NCBI RefSeq assembly: GCF_022346995.1
Contig: NZ_JAKRNM010000005.1
Span: forward strand, 328,625 to 392,624
From: Paenibacillus sp. ACRRY
GTDB taxonomy: Bacteria > Bacillota > Bacilli > Paenibacillales > Paenibacillaceae
Reading direction: 5' to 3'
DNA: 64,000 bases
In this document: piece after piece, positions 63,924-64,000 of the stretch
Numbering within the stretch: position 1 is the first letter of the stretch
How the letters are laid out: every line of letters begins with the position of its first letter
The notes under the pieces: generated by a model
The model's input: only the letters and a program-made list of their open reading frames with translations
What the model was told of the DNA's origin: nothing
Database searches by the model: none
Made by a program: the position numbers and the translations under genes

Positions 63924-64000
63924 TTAGTGTTGACGCTGACGCTGGCGTAGGAAAATCGCTGTCCATAGTCCGGACAAGGCACCAATGATGCCGAAAAGGG
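63924..64000 (-). CDS. 3' end of a small membrane protein gene (partial)
   Basis: A minus-strand frame enters from the right edge and ends with TAA at 63924-63926. The 24 visible residues, LFGIIGALSGLWTAIFLRQ followed by RQRQH, form a hydrophobic helix with a basic tail, typical of small membrane proteins. The gene start lies outside the window. Confidence 0.45.
   Translation of the reverse strand, partial: LFGIIGALSGLWTAIFLRQRQRQH

Overview
The window looks like the chromosome of a spore-forming, low- to mid-GC Firmicute, most likely a Paenibacillus. The backbone citZ-icd-mdh, phoR/phoP, polA-mutM-ytaF-coaE and nrdR matches the Bacillus/Paenibacillus order. Sporulation genes (ytvI, ytaF, an alpha/beta SASP, a YheC/D-type ATP-grasp protein) sit among them, and the ribosome-binding sites are strong AGGAGG types with frequent TTG and GTG starts.

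Layout. 1-5266: ytvI (partial, minus) and the TCA-cycle operon citZ-icd-mdh, with a cre-like site at the citZ promoter and a strong terminator after mdh. 5425-8852: a membrane diguanylate cyclase, an SDR and a small cupin. 8883-14595: a phosphate block in which the kinase gene precedes the regulator gene, followed by a soluble CBS-chemoreceptor gene, pstB and phoU. Three arrays of PhoP boxes at 11-bp pitch precede phoP, the chemoreceptor gene and pstB. 14818-21742: polA, mutM, ytaF, coaE, a lytic transglycosylase, a SASP with a sigma-G-type promoter, nrdR and tRNA-Ala(GGC). 21939-27439: a BBE-type FAD oxidase, an ECF sigma factor with an overlapping DUF4179 gene, an AraC/GyrI-like regulator and a NUDIX hydrolase.

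27443-31699 is the most unusual part. Two minus-strand genes with no recognised family are surrounded by the elements of a theta-type plasmid replicon. These are seven 13-bp tandem repeats and a perfect DnaA box downstream of the first gene; a 235-nt leader for that gene with a complete counter-transcribed RNA unit on the other strand (extended -10 promoter, 8-bp stem-loop, terminator); and ten copies of GTACGA-N7-GTAATAA just upstream of its promoter, often spaced 30-31 bp. No partition, transfer or transposase gene is visible. I read it as a plasmid-type replication module resident in the chromosome; this is inference from architecture.

31922-63521 is an accessory-rich mosaic: amidase, acyl-CoA-synthetase-like enzyme, tandem ATP-grasp coat protein, Fur-controlled ferredoxin-NADP reductase, fructose operon fruR-fruK-fruA, an alcohol dehydrogenase next to an oxalate-decarboxylase-like bicupin, oxidoreductases and a second diguanylate cyclase. 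Many are paired with a local regulator (MarR twice, TetR, AraC twice, MerR, LysR, HxlR), and several operators can be read from the DNA: TetR-type AGTNATTGATCAATNACT sites, MarR-type TTGTTTCAATTGAAACAA sites, and two divergent MerR-type promoters with 19-bp spacers. A Fur-box promoter at 41537 drives no recognisable gene and may make a small iron-responsive RNA. The window ends with tRNA-Leu(CAG), its terminator, and the 3' end of a small membrane protein gene.
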